A stretch of DNA of 64,000 nucleotides from Micromonospora sp. WMMD1155 (GTDB lineage: Bacteria > Actinomycetota > Actinomycetes > Mycobacteriales > Micromonosporaceae), in contig NZ_CP120742.1 in the NCBI RefSeq assembly GCF_029581275.1, positions 1,090,501 through 1,154,500 of the forward strand, given 5' to 3'. Shown here piece after piece: positions 8,758 through 17,219 of the stretch (the first letter of the stretch is position 1; each line of letters begins with the position of its first letter). A model generated the notes under the pieces. The model saw only the letters and a program-made list of their open reading frames with translations. It was not told the DNA's origin and searched no databases. A program made the position numbers and the translations under genes.

Positions 8758-10025
8758 CGGTCTTCTCCGTGGGGACGCAGTGGGGCCGCACCATCGGGCC
8801 CGGACGCGGGGTCGGTGGGGGCGGCCGGGCCGGTGGCGGACAGGCCGTCACGCAGGCTCGGCACCGGCTCGGGCGGCGGTTCGAAGGGGACCACCGGGCC
8901 GTACTTGAGGAACTGACGGCGGGCCTCGGTGACCAGCGCCGGCATCAGGTCGACGAACTCCGGCACGGTGCAGGCGCGCTTGACCTGGGGCAGACCGGCG
9001 TCGTGCAGCAGTCGGGTCACCTCGGTCGCCCACCGGTCGGCGTCCTGGGTGTCGTCGTCGTCGGTGACCACCAGTGGGACGACCCACTCCCGCAGGCCGC
9101 GCAGCATGCCGGCCAGAGTTCGGGCTCCGTCCGGCGCCGCCGCGATCCACGGGTCGACCAGCAGCACGGCGGGCCGCCGACCGAGCAGCCCGGCGGCCTG
9201 CGCGAAGTCGGCCGTGCGGGCCGACAGCCCGAGTCGTTCGGCGGTGCTGGCCGCGTACTCGGCGGCGGGCAACTCCTGGCGACGCCCGTACGGCCGCCAG
9301 AGCCGGCCGCTGGCCGCGTAACCGGCGGGGTCGCGGTCGGCCGGGAGGTGGTCCCGGGTCGGGGCCAGCACGGCGACGACGAAGTCCGGGTCGGTCGTCC
9401 CCGGGCGGACGACCTCGTCGAGGCTCGGCGCGCGGGACGGACCCAGCGGCCGCCGCTCGGCGGTGTGCACTATCCGGCCGGCCAGGCGACTCAGCAGAAG
9501 CTCGTACTGCTCCCGGTAGGGGGCCAGCATGCAGAAGGCGCGCAGACCGTCCTCGGCGTACGCCGGGACGTCGCGACCCAGGTCCAGCGCGCCGTCCAAC
9601 TCCGGATGGGACTCCCACGGGGGGAACGGGATCCACAGCACCGGCAGGAGGTGACCGGCGGTGAGCCGGGCCGACCCGGCGGCGGCCAGCCGGGCCCGGA
9701 AGGACTCCTGCTCCCCCAACGCCCAGGGACGACTGAAGTAGCCGGGTGAGTAGAGCGGGACGAAGACCTCGGCGTCGCCGAGCGCCTCGGCGAGAGCCGC
9801 CTTCCAGTCGGCCCCCAGCGGGATGTTCTGGTCGAAGAAGCCGATCCGCATCCCCGCCACCGGTCGCGCCTGCCGACGCACCTCGTCCGTCAGGTCGGCG
9901 AAGAACTGGCCGACCCACACGTCGGCGTCGGCGCGGGCGCCCGGCGGCGGGGCCGAATGCGCGTAGCTGAGGAAGAAGTACGTTCCTCGCGACGCCGGTC
10001 GACGGCGGTCCGCCGGCGGGCTCAT
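8754..10025 (-). CDS. fxsC: TIR-like protein FxsC
   Basis: 423-aa cytoplasmic protein of the fxs operon. Residues 15-165 are a TIR-like domain: FFLSYAHS at strand A, GFFDQNIPLGADW in the BB region, LYSPGYFSRPWALGEQE near the end. E105 in W-x3-E occupies the place of the catalytic glutamate of TIR NAD+-cleaving enzymes. The C-terminal half (about 205-390) is the conserved FxsC-specific region (DFVVAVLAPTRDHLPADRDP, PAVLLVDPW) and ends in a low-complexity tail. It overlaps both neighbours with ATGA junctions (10022-10025 and 8754-8757). Whether the TIR domain is an NADase or only a signalling module cannot be read from sequence. Confidence 0.85.
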   Translation of the reverse strand: MSPPADRRRPASRGTYFFLSYAHSAPPPGARADADVWVGQFFADLTDEVRRQARPVAGMRIGFFDQNIPLGADWKAALAEALGDAEVFVPLYSPGYFSRPWALGEQESFRARLAAAGSARLTAGHLLPVLWIPFPPWESHPELDGALDLGRDVPAYAEDGLRAFCMLAPYREQYELLLSRLAGRIVHTAERRPLGPSRAPSLDEVVRPGTTDPDFVVAVLAPTRDHLPADRDPAGYAASGRLWRPYGRRQELPAAEYAASTAERLGLSARTADFAQAAGLLGRRPAVLLVDPWIAAAPDGARTLAGMLRGLREWVVPLVVTDDDDTQDADRWATEVTRLLHDAGLPQVKRACTVPEFVDLMPALVTEARRQFLKYGPVVPFEPPPEPVPSLRDGLSATGPAAPTDPASGPDGAAPLRPHGEDR

Positions 10026-10681
10026 CCCGGCTCCTCGGCGAACCTGTTGCACAGCTCGTCCACGCTCTCCGGCACCCAGGGCTCCACCAGGTACGACCGG
10101 TGGATGGCCACGATCCGCTGGGCGAGTCGCCAGACCACCGCCCGGTACGCGTTCTCCCACTGCATGGTCAGCAAGCCGTAGACCCCATCCCGTTGGTAGT
10201 GCGCCGCGATGTCGGGATCCGGCATCGCGGTCGGGGTGAACCGTTGGATGTCGCGGAGCACCCGGGGCAGCGCCGTGCCGTTCGTCGGCGACCAGGTGAC
10301 CGGCACGATCGCCGTCTCGTGGGGCGAGGCGGAGCTGTGCCGCGGGACGATCCGTCGGCGGGAGAACGCGTCCCACTCGCGACCACACCACGCGCTGCCG
10401 ATCAGCGCGCTGGACACCAGCGGGACGAAGACCTGGCAGGTGCCGGCGGCCTGGAGAAGCTCCGGGCTCCACCGTTCACCACCGGCGATGGAGGTGTCCA
10501 GGAAGCCGGCGTCCACACCGGTCACCGGGCCGACCAGCTCACTGACGTGGACGGAGACGTCCTCGAAGAACCGCGAGACGTACTCGGCGGGTTTGCCGGT
10601 GGCCCGGCCGATCGGCGCGCGCGAGTAGCTGATGAAGAAGAGCGGGGCGCGCGACCCGGAGGGTGCGTCCACTGTGCTCAC
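10022..10681 (-). CDS. TIR-like FxsC-family protein, short form
   Basis: 219-aa TIR-like protein. FFISYSRAP opens the domain, DAGFLDTSIAGGERW is the BB region, and SAWCGREWDAF matches the TIR W-C-x-x-E motif with E102 as candidate catalytic residue. Unlike the downstream fxsC it has no long C-terminal region. It is therefore a second, shorter TIR protein in the same operon, perhaps a partner or paralogue. The GTG at 10681 follows GAGGGGCAGC and is 52 bp from the acetyltransferase stop. Its own stop overlaps the fxsC start. Confidence 0.8.
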   Translation of the reverse strand: MSTVDAPSGSRAPLFFISYSRAPIGRATGKPAEYVSRFFEDVSVHVSELVGPVTGVDAGFLDTSIAGGERWSPELLQAAGTCQVFVPLVSSALIGSAWCGREWDAFSRRRIVPRHSSASPHETAIVPVTWSPTNGTALPRVLRDIQRFTPTAMPDPDIAAHYQRDGVYGLLTMQWENAYRAVVWRLAQRIVAIHRSYLVEPWVPESVDELCNRFAEEPG

Positions 10682-10733
10682 CGCTGCCCCTCCGCCCTCC
10701 CCACGCGGCCGGACCATCAGCGTAGTCCCCGCG

Positions 10734-11558
10734 TCAACGTCGCACCGCCAACCGGTTCGCCGCGAACCAGCCGACCGCGAAGTCCACTGCGGCACGCGCC
10801 GGCAGCAGCCGGGCCTCGGCCCGACCGACCCGACCGCGCTGGACGAAGGGCATGTCGTCGAGGGCGGCACCGACCTGGGGGAAGTCGGTGTCGTCCAGGT
10901 CGAGCGCGCGGAAGTCGAGTCGGACCCGACGCCCGTCGACCAGCCGGAAGCAGTGGTAGTCACGCTCGGGCGGCGGCACCGGCAGCCGGTACTCGGCCAG
11001 GTGCAGAGCGCTGCACGAGTCGTAGCCCGCGCCGAGCAGCAGGATCTGCCCGTCGGCCGCGTACAGGTTGCCGACCGGTGAGCGTTCCCCCAGGTGGCAG
11101 GTGAGCTCGTGGCCGTCGGTGAGCTGCCGGGCCCGAGGGCCGAGCGCCGCGAACGAGGTCTGCGGATGGTCGCTGCGCACCGCACCGGGAGCGCAGCGGA
11201 CGTACTCGGCGAGCGCGCCCATCCGCTGCGAGGGGGTGGTTCGCCGGTCCCAGCCCGGCAGCGCCGCCTCGTAGCGCTCGCGTTGCGCCCGATCCATGCC
11301 GGCGACGGCGGCCAGGTGCACTCGGGAGGTGGTCGAGTTGCCGTCCGTCTGGGTGGGCACCAGCAGCGTCCCGGCCGGGCCGAGGACGTCCCGCAGGGCC
11401 CCGGCGAGGGTCGCCGGGCCGTGCTCCAACGGGCCCACCCGACGCAGACCGCAGTGCACCACGAGGCACGCACCCGGGCGGACTCCCAGCGCCCGCAGGT
11501 CGTCGGCCAGGCGAAGCCGGCCCAGCACGGGCCACGGCCGCTCATCGGGACCCGACAC
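10734..11558 (-). CDS. Aminoglycoside N(3)-acetyltransferase family protein
   Basis: 274-aa member of the AAC(3) (Antibiotic_NAT) fold, acetyl-CoA dependent. Visible family signatures are GTLLVPTQT, then MGALAEYV, then the RSDHPQTSFAALG block containing the catalytic histidine region, and GAGYDSCSALHLAEY. The GTG at 11558 has an excellent GGAGGAG site and overlaps the last 17 bases of fxsB, so it is translated as part of the fxs operon. In this context acetylation of the modified peptide or a linked amine is more likely than antibiotic resistance. That is inference; AAC(3)-like genes do accompany other fxs clusters. Confidence 0.85.
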   Translation of the reverse strand: MSGPDERPWPVLGRLRLADDLRALGVRPGACLVVHCGLRRVGPLEHGPATLAGALRDVLGPAGTLLVPTQTDGNSTTSRVHLAAVAGMDRAQRERYEAALPGWDRRTTPSQRMGALAEYVRCAPGAVRSDHPQTSFAALGPRARQLTDGHELTCHLGERSPVGNLYAADGQILLLGAGYDSCSALHLAEYRLPVPPPERDYHCFRLVDGRRVRLDFRALDLDDTDFPQVGAALDDMPFVQRGRVGRAEARLLPARAAVDFAVGWFAANRLAVRR

Positions 11559-13863
11559 AGGTCTCCTCCAGGGCATGACGCAACCGCTCGACGAACCGCT
11601 CACCGGCGGCGGTGAGCGAACGGCTGGCCAGCAGCGCGTCGGCACCGTCACGGGTCCACGCGAGGTAGCGGTCGGCGTGCTCCGCCGCGCTCCCGCCGTC
11701 GGCCGCCGCCCGGGCCCGCCACACCTGGGTGACGGCCAGGTGGGCGTACACCCCCTGGAGGACGCCCTCGGGCGGCCGCGGGTCGGGACGCCAGGGCACC
11801 CGGATCACCGTGCCCTGACCCGGCACGACCAGGTCGTACCGGTCGAGCACCGCGCCCAGCTTCGCGTGCTGCCATTCGTGCACCAGCAGCACCGCCACCG
11901 TCTCCGCGTCCGGGTGGACGGTGACGGCGACCGCACCGAACGCGTGCCGGGCGGTCGCGCTCCGCAGGGGCCGGCTCGGATCGGGCGACAGCGGCACGAC
12001 GGCCCGCAGGGCGCCGTCGAGCGCCGCCAGGTGCGCCGGCACGTCGCGGTGCATGATCTGCCAGGCCTCGGCGAGGGTACGGCCCAACGCCCGCGCGGCC
12101 GAGGGCGTGAGGCCGGGCGCGACCGGCTGGCCGTAGCAGTCCCGGTAGGGGTCGTCGTCCTCGATGAGCAACCGTCCGGCGGGCACCGGCACGTCGCGGG
12201 TCGGCCGCCAACCCGTCGACGGCTCGCTCCGGTCGAGGTGCACCGTCCGGTCCGCCGACCCACAGCGGACCCGGAAACCCCCGGGCCGGACGGTCACCTC
12301 GGCACTCCCCCGCAGGCCGGACAGCACCAGGCTGCCGAGCGTGGGCAGCGTGATCACGTCAGGTCGCACCGGAACATCCACTGTGACGGGCACGCCCGCC
12401 CGGACGGCGGCGGCGACGGCGAGGGCCGGTAGCGGGTCGACAGCCGCGCGGACACCGGACCCGACCGACGGGTCGAGGCGATGCACCAACCACGGGCGGA
12501 TGAAGGGATGCTCCAGGACCGCTCGGACCGCCGTCGGCGCCGTCACCTCGAGGTCGGCGAGCACCTCCCAGGCGGCGGTGGGGCCGGACACCTCCCGGCA
12601 GGCGGCCACCAACATCCGGGTGATGGCGACCTGGTCGTCGGCGAGCCGTCGGACGGTCCGCGGCGACCCGTGCCCGGTCGCCAGGTCGTCCAGCAGCTCG
12701 TCGACGGACGAGGGGGCGGACCACTCGTGGGCGGGCTTCGCGTACGCGTCCACGCCCTCGATGAGGCGCAACAGGTCGGCGCAGTAGACCGAGGGGTTGT
12801 CGAAGCCGGTGCCGGTGCGCCACCGATGGGCGTACAGCCCGCCACCGCACCTGTCGACCACCGGGCAGGCCCGGCAGGTCCCGCAGAGCCCCTCCACGCC
12901 CTCCTGACGGACGGCGACCCCGGGGTGCCGGGCGGCCTCGTCCACCGACTGGTCGAACACGTCGAACCCGGTGCCGGCCGCGCCGTGGTACGCCGTCTTC
13001 AACGAGTCGACCTGCTCCCAACTGCCGTCCGCCTCGACCACCAGCACGTCGGCCGGCGCGAGACCGAACGCCTCGGTGCCCCCGCCACCCGGGCGCAGCG
13101 CCTCGAACAGCCGGATCGACCCGGGGCGACCGTCGTCCACCCACCTCCGGTGGATCCGGAGAAGCCAGTCCGCGTACGGCGTGGCGCCGGGGCCGGGCCG
13201 CTGCGGTGGGTTGTCCCAGGTGGCGTGCGGCAGCAGCAGGTCCACCCGGGGTGGGCTCTCGGCCAGCAGCGCCTCGTACACCCGGTCCGGGTCGTTGTGG
13301 ACGTCGACGGTGCAGAGGATGCCGGCGTAGCTGCCACGGAACTCCGGTTGCCGGAGCAGGGCCAGCGCACGTCGGACGTGGTCGTGGCTGCTGCCGCCGT
13401 GGGCGAAGACCCGGTGCCGGTCGTTGGCGGCGCGATCGCCGTCGAACGACACGCCGACCCGGACGCCGTACTCCACGAGCAGCCGGCACAGCTCCTCGTC
13501 GAGCAGCACGCCGTTGGTCTGCATGCGCAGGTCGAGCCGCGTCCACGGGCTGATCGCCGACCGCAGCTCGGTCAGCACCTCACGCAGCCCGGCGGCGCCC
13601 AGCAACAGCGGCTCACCCCCGTGCAGCACCACGTGCACGACCGGTAACCCGTGTTCGCGGGCGTGCTCGGCGATGCGCCGCGCGGCGGCCCGGACGGTGG
13701 CCGGCGACATCCGCACCGGTCGGTCCCGCCACGTCTGGTCGGCGTGCTGGTAGACGTAGCAGTGGTCGCAGCTGAGGTCGCACCGACTGTGCACCTTCAG
13801 CACGAACTGGCTGACCCGCCGGCAGGATCCATCCGTTCCGGACGCACCGCACCGACAGGTCAT
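11542..13863 (-). CDS. fxsB: FxsB radical SAM/SPASM peptide maturase with HExxH domain
   Basis: 773-aa peptide-modifying enzyme. The radical SAM core begins with CDLSCDHCYVY (C28, C32, C35 binding the 4Fe-4S that cleaves SAM). A cysteine-rich SPASM region with LCGTCRACPVVDRCGGG follows at about 320-345. The C-terminal half is the HExxH domain often fused to FxsB: H662, E663 and H666 in VHEWQHAKLG. FxsB belongs to the radical SAM maturases that make three-residue cyclophanes on FxS-type peptides, while HExxH domains are proposed metal-dependent peptide hydroxylases. Its ATG lies 10 bases after the fxsA coding end on the same transcript (gap of three bases). Target: the FNSSI end of FxsA. Confidence 0.93.
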   Translation of the reverse strand: MTCRCGASGTDGSCRRVSQFVLKVHSRCDLSCDHCYVYQHADQTWRDRPVRMSPATVRAAARRIAEHAREHGLPVVHVVLHGGEPLLLGAAGLREVLTELRSAISPWTRLDLRMQTNGVLLDEELCRLLVEYGVRVGVSFDGDRAANDRHRVFAHGGSSHDHVRRALALLRQPEFRGSYAGILCTVDVHNDPDRVYEALLAESPPRVDLLLPHATWDNPPQRPGPGATPYADWLLRIHRRWVDDGRPGSIRLFEALRPGGGGTEAFGLAPADVLVVEADGSWEQVDSLKTAYHGAAGTGFDVFDQSVDEAARHPGVAVRQEGVEGLCGTCRACPVVDRCGGGLYAHRWRTGTGFDNPSVYCADLLRLIEGVDAYAKPAHEWSAPSSVDELLDDLATGHGSPRTVRRLADDQVAITRMLVAACREVSGPTAAWEVLADLEVTAPTAVRAVLEHPFIRPWLVHRLDPSVGSGVRAAVDPLPALAVAAAVRAGVPVTVDVPVRPDVITLPTLGSLVLSGLRGSAEVTVRPGGFRVRCGSADRTVHLDRSEPSTGWRPTRDVPVPAGRLLIEDDDPYRDCYGQPVAPGLTPSAARALGRTLAEAWQIMHRDVPAHLAALDGALRAVVPLSPDPSRPLRSATARHAFGAVAVTVHPDAETVAVLLVHEWQHAKLGAVLDRYDLVVPGQGTVIRVPWRPDPRPPEGVLQGVYAHLAVTQVWRARAAADGGSAAEHADRYLAWTRDGADALLASRSLTAAGERFVERLRHALEETCVGSR

Positions 13864-13866
13864 CGC

Positions 13867-14052
13867 TCAGATGGACGAGTTGAAGGCGGCGACGGGCACA
13901 CTGCCGGACGGCATGGACTGGCCGACGACCCGACGGCGCACCGCCTCGACCAGCTCGGCGTGCTCGACGGCGATCCGTTCCAGTGGGGTGTGCAGGCTAC
14001 GGGTGAGGTCGTCCAGGTCGGGACGGGATGAGCGGGTGGGGGCGTGGTCCAC
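13867..14052 (-). CDS. fxsA: FxsA, FxSxx-COOH cyclophane peptide precursor
   Basis: 61-aa precursor of a ribosomally made, modified peptide. The last residues are AAFNSSI, which exactly match the C-terminal F-x-S-x-x-COOH signature. The acidic, helical leader contains LTRSLHTPLERIAVEH and ELVEAVRRR, plausible recognition elements for FxsB. The GTG at 14052 has GGAG seven bases upstream, and this is the first gene after the promoter at 14127-14155. Expected modification is a Phe-to-Ser ring link over FNS by FxsB. Nothing resembling a dedicated protease or exporter is in the operon, so maturation may end inside the cell. Confidence 0.9.
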   Translation of the reverse strand: MDHAPTRSSRPDLDDLTRSLHTPLERIAVEHAELVEAVRRRVVGQSMPSGSVPVAAFNSSI

Positions 14053-14126
14053 AATGAGTCTCCGGGGGCCCGGGGCGCTGGGAGCGCGAGCGACGACAAT
14101 GGCTCGAAAGGCTCTGGTCCGTGACC

Positions 14127-14155
14127 AGGATAGACAAATATCGACCAAGTGTCAC
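14127..14155 (-). promoter_or_regulatory. Promoter of the fxs operon
   Basis: On the minus strand a -35-like GTGACA (14155-14150), a 17-base A/T-rich spacer and a -10-like TATCCT (14132-14127) precede fxsA by about 75 bases. It is one of the better sigma-70-type promoters in the window and stands out as A/T-rich in high-GC DNA. Confidence 0.55.
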
Positions 14156-14217
14156 CGTCGGTACAGTCGTCGGCACCACGGGTGGCAGACCGCCGGGCCG
14201 ACAGAGGAGGAGCGCAC

Positions 14218-14466
14218 ATGTGCCGGAGCATCAAGACGTTGCGTGAACCGTTCACCCCGCAGGTGACGGACGCGGATGTCGAGGCGGCGGCGTTGCAGTA
14301 CGTCCGGAAGATCTCTGGCTTCCGGGCGCCCGCCGCGCACAACGCCGCCGCGTTCGACGCCGCGGTGGCCGCCGTGGCCGAGGCGACGCGCACCCTGCTC
14401 GACCAACTGGTGGTGCGGGGCGCCGGTTCGGGCACCTCGGACCGGCCGGCCACCGCCTCCCACTGA
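14218..14466 (+). CDS. DUF2277 family protein
   Basis: 82-aa conserved protein of unknown function. The family hallmarks MCRSIKTLREPFTP, ALQYVRKISGFRAPA and HNAAAFDAAV are all present. A variable tail follows residue 70. The ATG at 14218 follows the strong ribosome site GAGGAG. It is divergent from the fxs operon with 165 bp between starts, so the two may share regulation, but DUF2277 is widespread without fxs genes. No catalytic motif is evident. Confidence 0.85.
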   Translation: MCRSIKTLREPFTPQVTDADVEAAALQYVRKISGFRAPAAHNAAAFDAAVAAVAEATRTLLDQLVVRGAGSGTSDRPATASH

Positions 14467-14494
14467 CCGCCGCCCCGGCCCGACCTCGGAGAGG

Positions 14495-14974
14495 TCAGGC
14501 CGCGGCGAGCGCGGGAAGGATGGTGTCCGGCGCCCAGCGCGAGCGGTGGCACTGCGACCAGCCCCGGCAACCCGGGTCGCCCAGCGTGCAGAGCCGCTTG
14601 CGGGTGAGCACCTCACCGTCGTCGGTGTCCCGCACGTCGAAGTGCACCGGACGGACCGTGCCGTCCGGGGCCACGAGCAGGTGCCGGCCCGCGTCGAGCG
14701 TGTCGTCGCGCAACAGGCAGTTGCGGCCCAGCAGTCGCGCGAGCGCGGCGATGCTGGCGTGCTCGGGGAGCCGCTCGGGCACCCCGTAGATGTCGATCAC
14801 TGTCGCGAACTCGCCTGGCGCCTCCCAGACGTCGCACACCACCGCGTACGCCGGCAGCCGGGCCGGATCGGCCACCGCCAACGGCATCACCACCCGACCA
14901 ATGGCCTCGGCCAGCGCCGGGTAGACCTGGACGGGCTGAGCCCCGTCGATTCTCCAGTTCCACAGCTCGGTCAT
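14495..14974 (-). CDS. Conserved hypothetical protein
   Basis: 159 aa, soluble, family not recognised. It starts MTELWNWRIDGAQ and ends with a cysteine-containing segment CTLGDPGCRGWSQCHRSRW, whose three cysteines with a histidine might bind a metal or form a disulfide. There is no signal peptide. The ATG at 14974 was chosen for its GAGGAGG site; upstream of it the frame stays open but with unlikely composition. It stands alone between convergent DUF2277 and the selD stop. Confidence 0.65.
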   Translation of the reverse strand: MTELWNWRIDGAQPVQVYPALAEAIGRVVMPLAVADPARLPAYAVVCDVWEAPGEFATVIDIYGVPERLPEHASIAALARLLGRNCLLRDDTLDAGRHLLVAPDGTVRPVHFDVRDTDDGEVLTRKRLCTLGDPGCRGWSQCHRSRWAPDTILPALAAA

Positions 14975-15221
14975 TTCGCCTCCTCGCTGCGTTCGTCCCC
15001 ACCGGCCTCCGGATCGGGCCTTACTGACGATGGTGGAGGGCATTTGACCCCAGCCGGGCGCAAGTTACCGGTCTGTGACCATTCCGGGCAAAATTTCCCT
15101 GAGCGGCATTGCTCGGAGTAGCGGGAAGGTGACAGTTTATCGGGTACGGTGCGCCGGCCGCACCACCGGGCGCCGCGTGTCCTCACGTTCCTCGCCGCCG
15201 CGGCCACGTGCTACGGATCGG
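14975..15221. other. Intergenic region, selD to hypothetical gene
   Basis: No gene is seen in these 247 bases. An A/T-rich stretch at about 15070-15140 likely holds the promoter of the hypothetical gene. Just before that gene an in-frame segment ending GGDERSEEAK stops at TGA overlapping its ATG (ATGA). This resembles the linker ORFs seen between operon genes elsewhere in the window. Confidence 0.4.
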
Positions 15222-16211
15222 TCAGCGCAGGACGACCAGGTGCTCCCCGCGCGGCAGCAACTCGCCCACCACCGGGGCGCCCGGCACCTCCCCGGCCACC
15301 AGCAGGCCGCCGGAGGTCTGCGCGTCGGCCAGCAGCAGCCGGTCGTCCGCCCCGGCGGAGCCGAAGTCGGTCCACGGCGTCACCCACGCCAGGTTGCGCT
15401 GGCTGCCACCGCTGACGTAGCCGTCGCGCAACGCCTCCCGGGCGCCCTCCAGGTACGGCACCCGGGCCGTGTCGATGGCCACCGTGAGCTGACTGGCCCG
15501 CGCCAGCTTCGAGGCGTGCCCGAGCAGACCGAACCCGGTCACGTCGGTGCCGCACCGGATGCCGGCAGCGACCGCCGCGCGGGCGGCGTCCCGGTTGAGC
15601 GCACTCATCGACGCCACCGCCTGCGGGAAGCTCTCACCGGTGTTCTTGTGCCGGGTGTTCAACACACCCACCCCGAGCGGCTTCGTCAGCGACAACGGCA
15701 GGCCGGCCCGCCCGGCGTCCAGGGTGATCAGCTCTTCGGGCCGGACCGTGCCGGTGACCGCCAGCCCGTACTTCGGGCCGTCGTCGTCCACGCTGTGCCC
15801 ACCCGCCAGGTGACAGCCGGCCTCCCGCGCCACGTCCTGCCCCCCGCGCAGCACCTCGCCCGCCAACTCCATCGGCAGCACGTCCCGTGGCCAGCAGAGC
15901 AGGTTGAGCGCCACCAACGGGGTGCCGCCCATCGCGTACACGTCGGAGAGCGCGTTCGCCGCGGCGATCCGACCCCAGTCGTACGCGTCGTCGACCACCG
16001 GAGTGAAGAAGTCGGCGGTGCTGACCAGACCGGTCCGCTCGTCGAGGCGTACCACCGCCGCGTCGTCGCCGTGATCCAGCCCGACCAGCAACTCGGCGGT
16101 GCCGGTCGCCGGGCCGAGACCGGCCACCATGATCTCCAACTCCCCCGGAGGGATCTTGCAGGCGCAGCCACCGCCGCGGGCGTAACGAGTCAGCCGTACC
16201 GGTTCGGTCAT
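15222..16211 (-). CDS. selD: Selenide, water dikinase SelD
   Basis: Makes selenophosphate from selenide and ATP, the selenium donor for selenocysteine or tRNA selenouridine; 329 aa. The N-terminal GGGCACKIPPGE carries the catalytic Cys-x-Cys-Lys region (C16, C18, K19), so this is the cysteine form rather than a selenoprotein. Further AIRS-type features are DDAAVVRLD, TADFFTPVVDD, GTDVTGFGLLGH and LLLADAQTSGGLL. ATG at 16211. No selA, selB or selenocysteine tRNA is visible nearby, so the end use is unknown. It is divergent from gluA, sharing a 195-bp intergenic region. Confidence 0.93.
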   Translation of the reverse strand: MTEPVRLTRYARGGGCACKIPPGELEIMVAGLGPATGTAELLVGLDHGDDAAVVRLDERTGLVSTADFFTPVVDDAYDWGRIAAANALSDVYAMGGTPLVALNLLCWPRDVLPMELAGEVLRGGQDVAREAGCHLAGGHSVDDDGPKYGLAVTGTVRPEELITLDAGRAGLPLSLTKPLGVGVLNTRHKNTGESFPQAVASMSALNRDAARAAVAAGIRCGTDVTGFGLLGHASKLARASQLTVAIDTARVPYLEGAREALRDGYVSGGSQRNLAWVTPWTDFGSAGADDRLLLADAQTSGGLLVAGEVPGAPVVGELLPRGEHLVVLR

Positions 16212-16406
16212 TCCCTCATGATCTCGACAACGCGCCACGATCGCTACCGCCGCCGCCCAGACGGTGACCGAAATCGGACCCGCGGCGACGATCGGGACCG
16301 GTGTTACCGCTCCGTGACCCGCTGAGTTGCATTCCGCCACATCAGGCCGCCTACAGTGGCCGCACCGGGGGTCAACCGACCCCGATCCGGGAGACGACAG
16401 GGGACG

Positions 16407-17162
16407 GTGGACGACGTGACGACGGGCGAACCGCTCATCGTGCTGGACGCGGTCAACAAGTGGTTCGGGCCGCTGCACGTGCTGGACGACGTCTCGCTGT
16501 CGGTGGGTCGGGGCGAGGTGGTCGTGGTGATCGGCCCGTCCGGCTCCGGCAAGTCGACGCTGTGCCGCACCATCAACCGACTCGAGCCGATCAACTCCGG
16601 CACCATCACCTTCGACGGCCAGCTGCTGCCGGCCGAGGGCAAGCCCCTCGCGAAGCTGCGCAGCGAGGTGGGGATGGTCTTCCAGTCCTTCAACCTCTTC
16701 GCGCACAAGACCATCCTGGAGAACGTCACCCTCGGCCCGATCAAGGTCCGCAAGGAGAAGCCGGCCGCAGCCCGTGAGCGCGGCCTGGCTCTGCTCGACC
16801 GGGTCGGCATCGCCAACCAGGCGGACAAGTTCCCGGCCCAGCTCTCCGGCGGGCAGCAGCAGCGGGCGGCCATCGCCCGGGCGCTGGCCATGCAGCCCAA
16901 GGCGATGCTCTTCGACGAGCCCACCAGCGCCCTGGACCCGGAGATGGTCGGCGAGGTGCTGGACGTGATGACCTCGCTGGCCAGCGACGGCATGACGATG
17001 GTCGTGGTCACGCACGAGATGGGCTTCGCGCGGCACGCCGCCAACCGGGTCATCTTCATGGCTGACGGCAAGCTCGTCGAGGACGCCTCCCCGGCGGAGT
17101 TCTTCGAGAACCCGCGCAGCGACCGGGCGAAGGACTTCCTCTCCAAAATCCTCACGCACTAG
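16407..17162 (+). CDS. gluA: Glutamate-type amino acid ABC transporter ATPase
   Basis: 251-aa ATP-binding subunit powering amino acid uptake at the membrane. Walker A is GPSGSGKST (residues 43-51), followed by the Q-loop FQSFNLF, signature LSGGQQQR, Walker [13 protein letters not shown] and the H-loop VTHEMGF. Order gluA-gluB-gluC-gluD matches the corynebacterial glutamate importer. Two in-frame GTG starts fit: 16407 (after AGGGGA) and 16416 (after GGTGG); the first is used. It is the first gene of the operon, divergent from selD. Confidence 0.93.
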   Translation: MDDVTTGEPLIVLDAVNKWFGPLHVLDDVSLSVGRGEVVVVIGPSGSGKSTLCRTINRLEPINSGTITFDGQLLPAEGKPLAKLRSEVGMVFQSFNLFAHKTILENVTLGPIKVRKEKPAAARERGLALLDRVGIANQADKFPAQLSGGQQQRAAIARALAMQPKAMLFDEPTSALDPEMVGEVLDVMTSLASDGMTMVVVTHEMGFARHAANRVIFMADGKLVEDASPAEFFENPRSDRAKDFLSKILTH

Positions 17163-17219
17163 GCGTCCGTAGTGGAGCGCGCCGCACCTCGGTGGGCTCC
17201 GTTGAAGAAGGAGAAGAGT

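Noticed and set aside
10734..11558. Aminoglycoside resistance gene
   Set aside because: Operon position within fxs argues for peptide-related acetylation; resistance not supported by context.
15222..16211. SelD as a selenoprotein with in-frame TGA
   Set aside because: The active-site positions are encoded by TGC-type Cys codons and the frame is uninterrupted.
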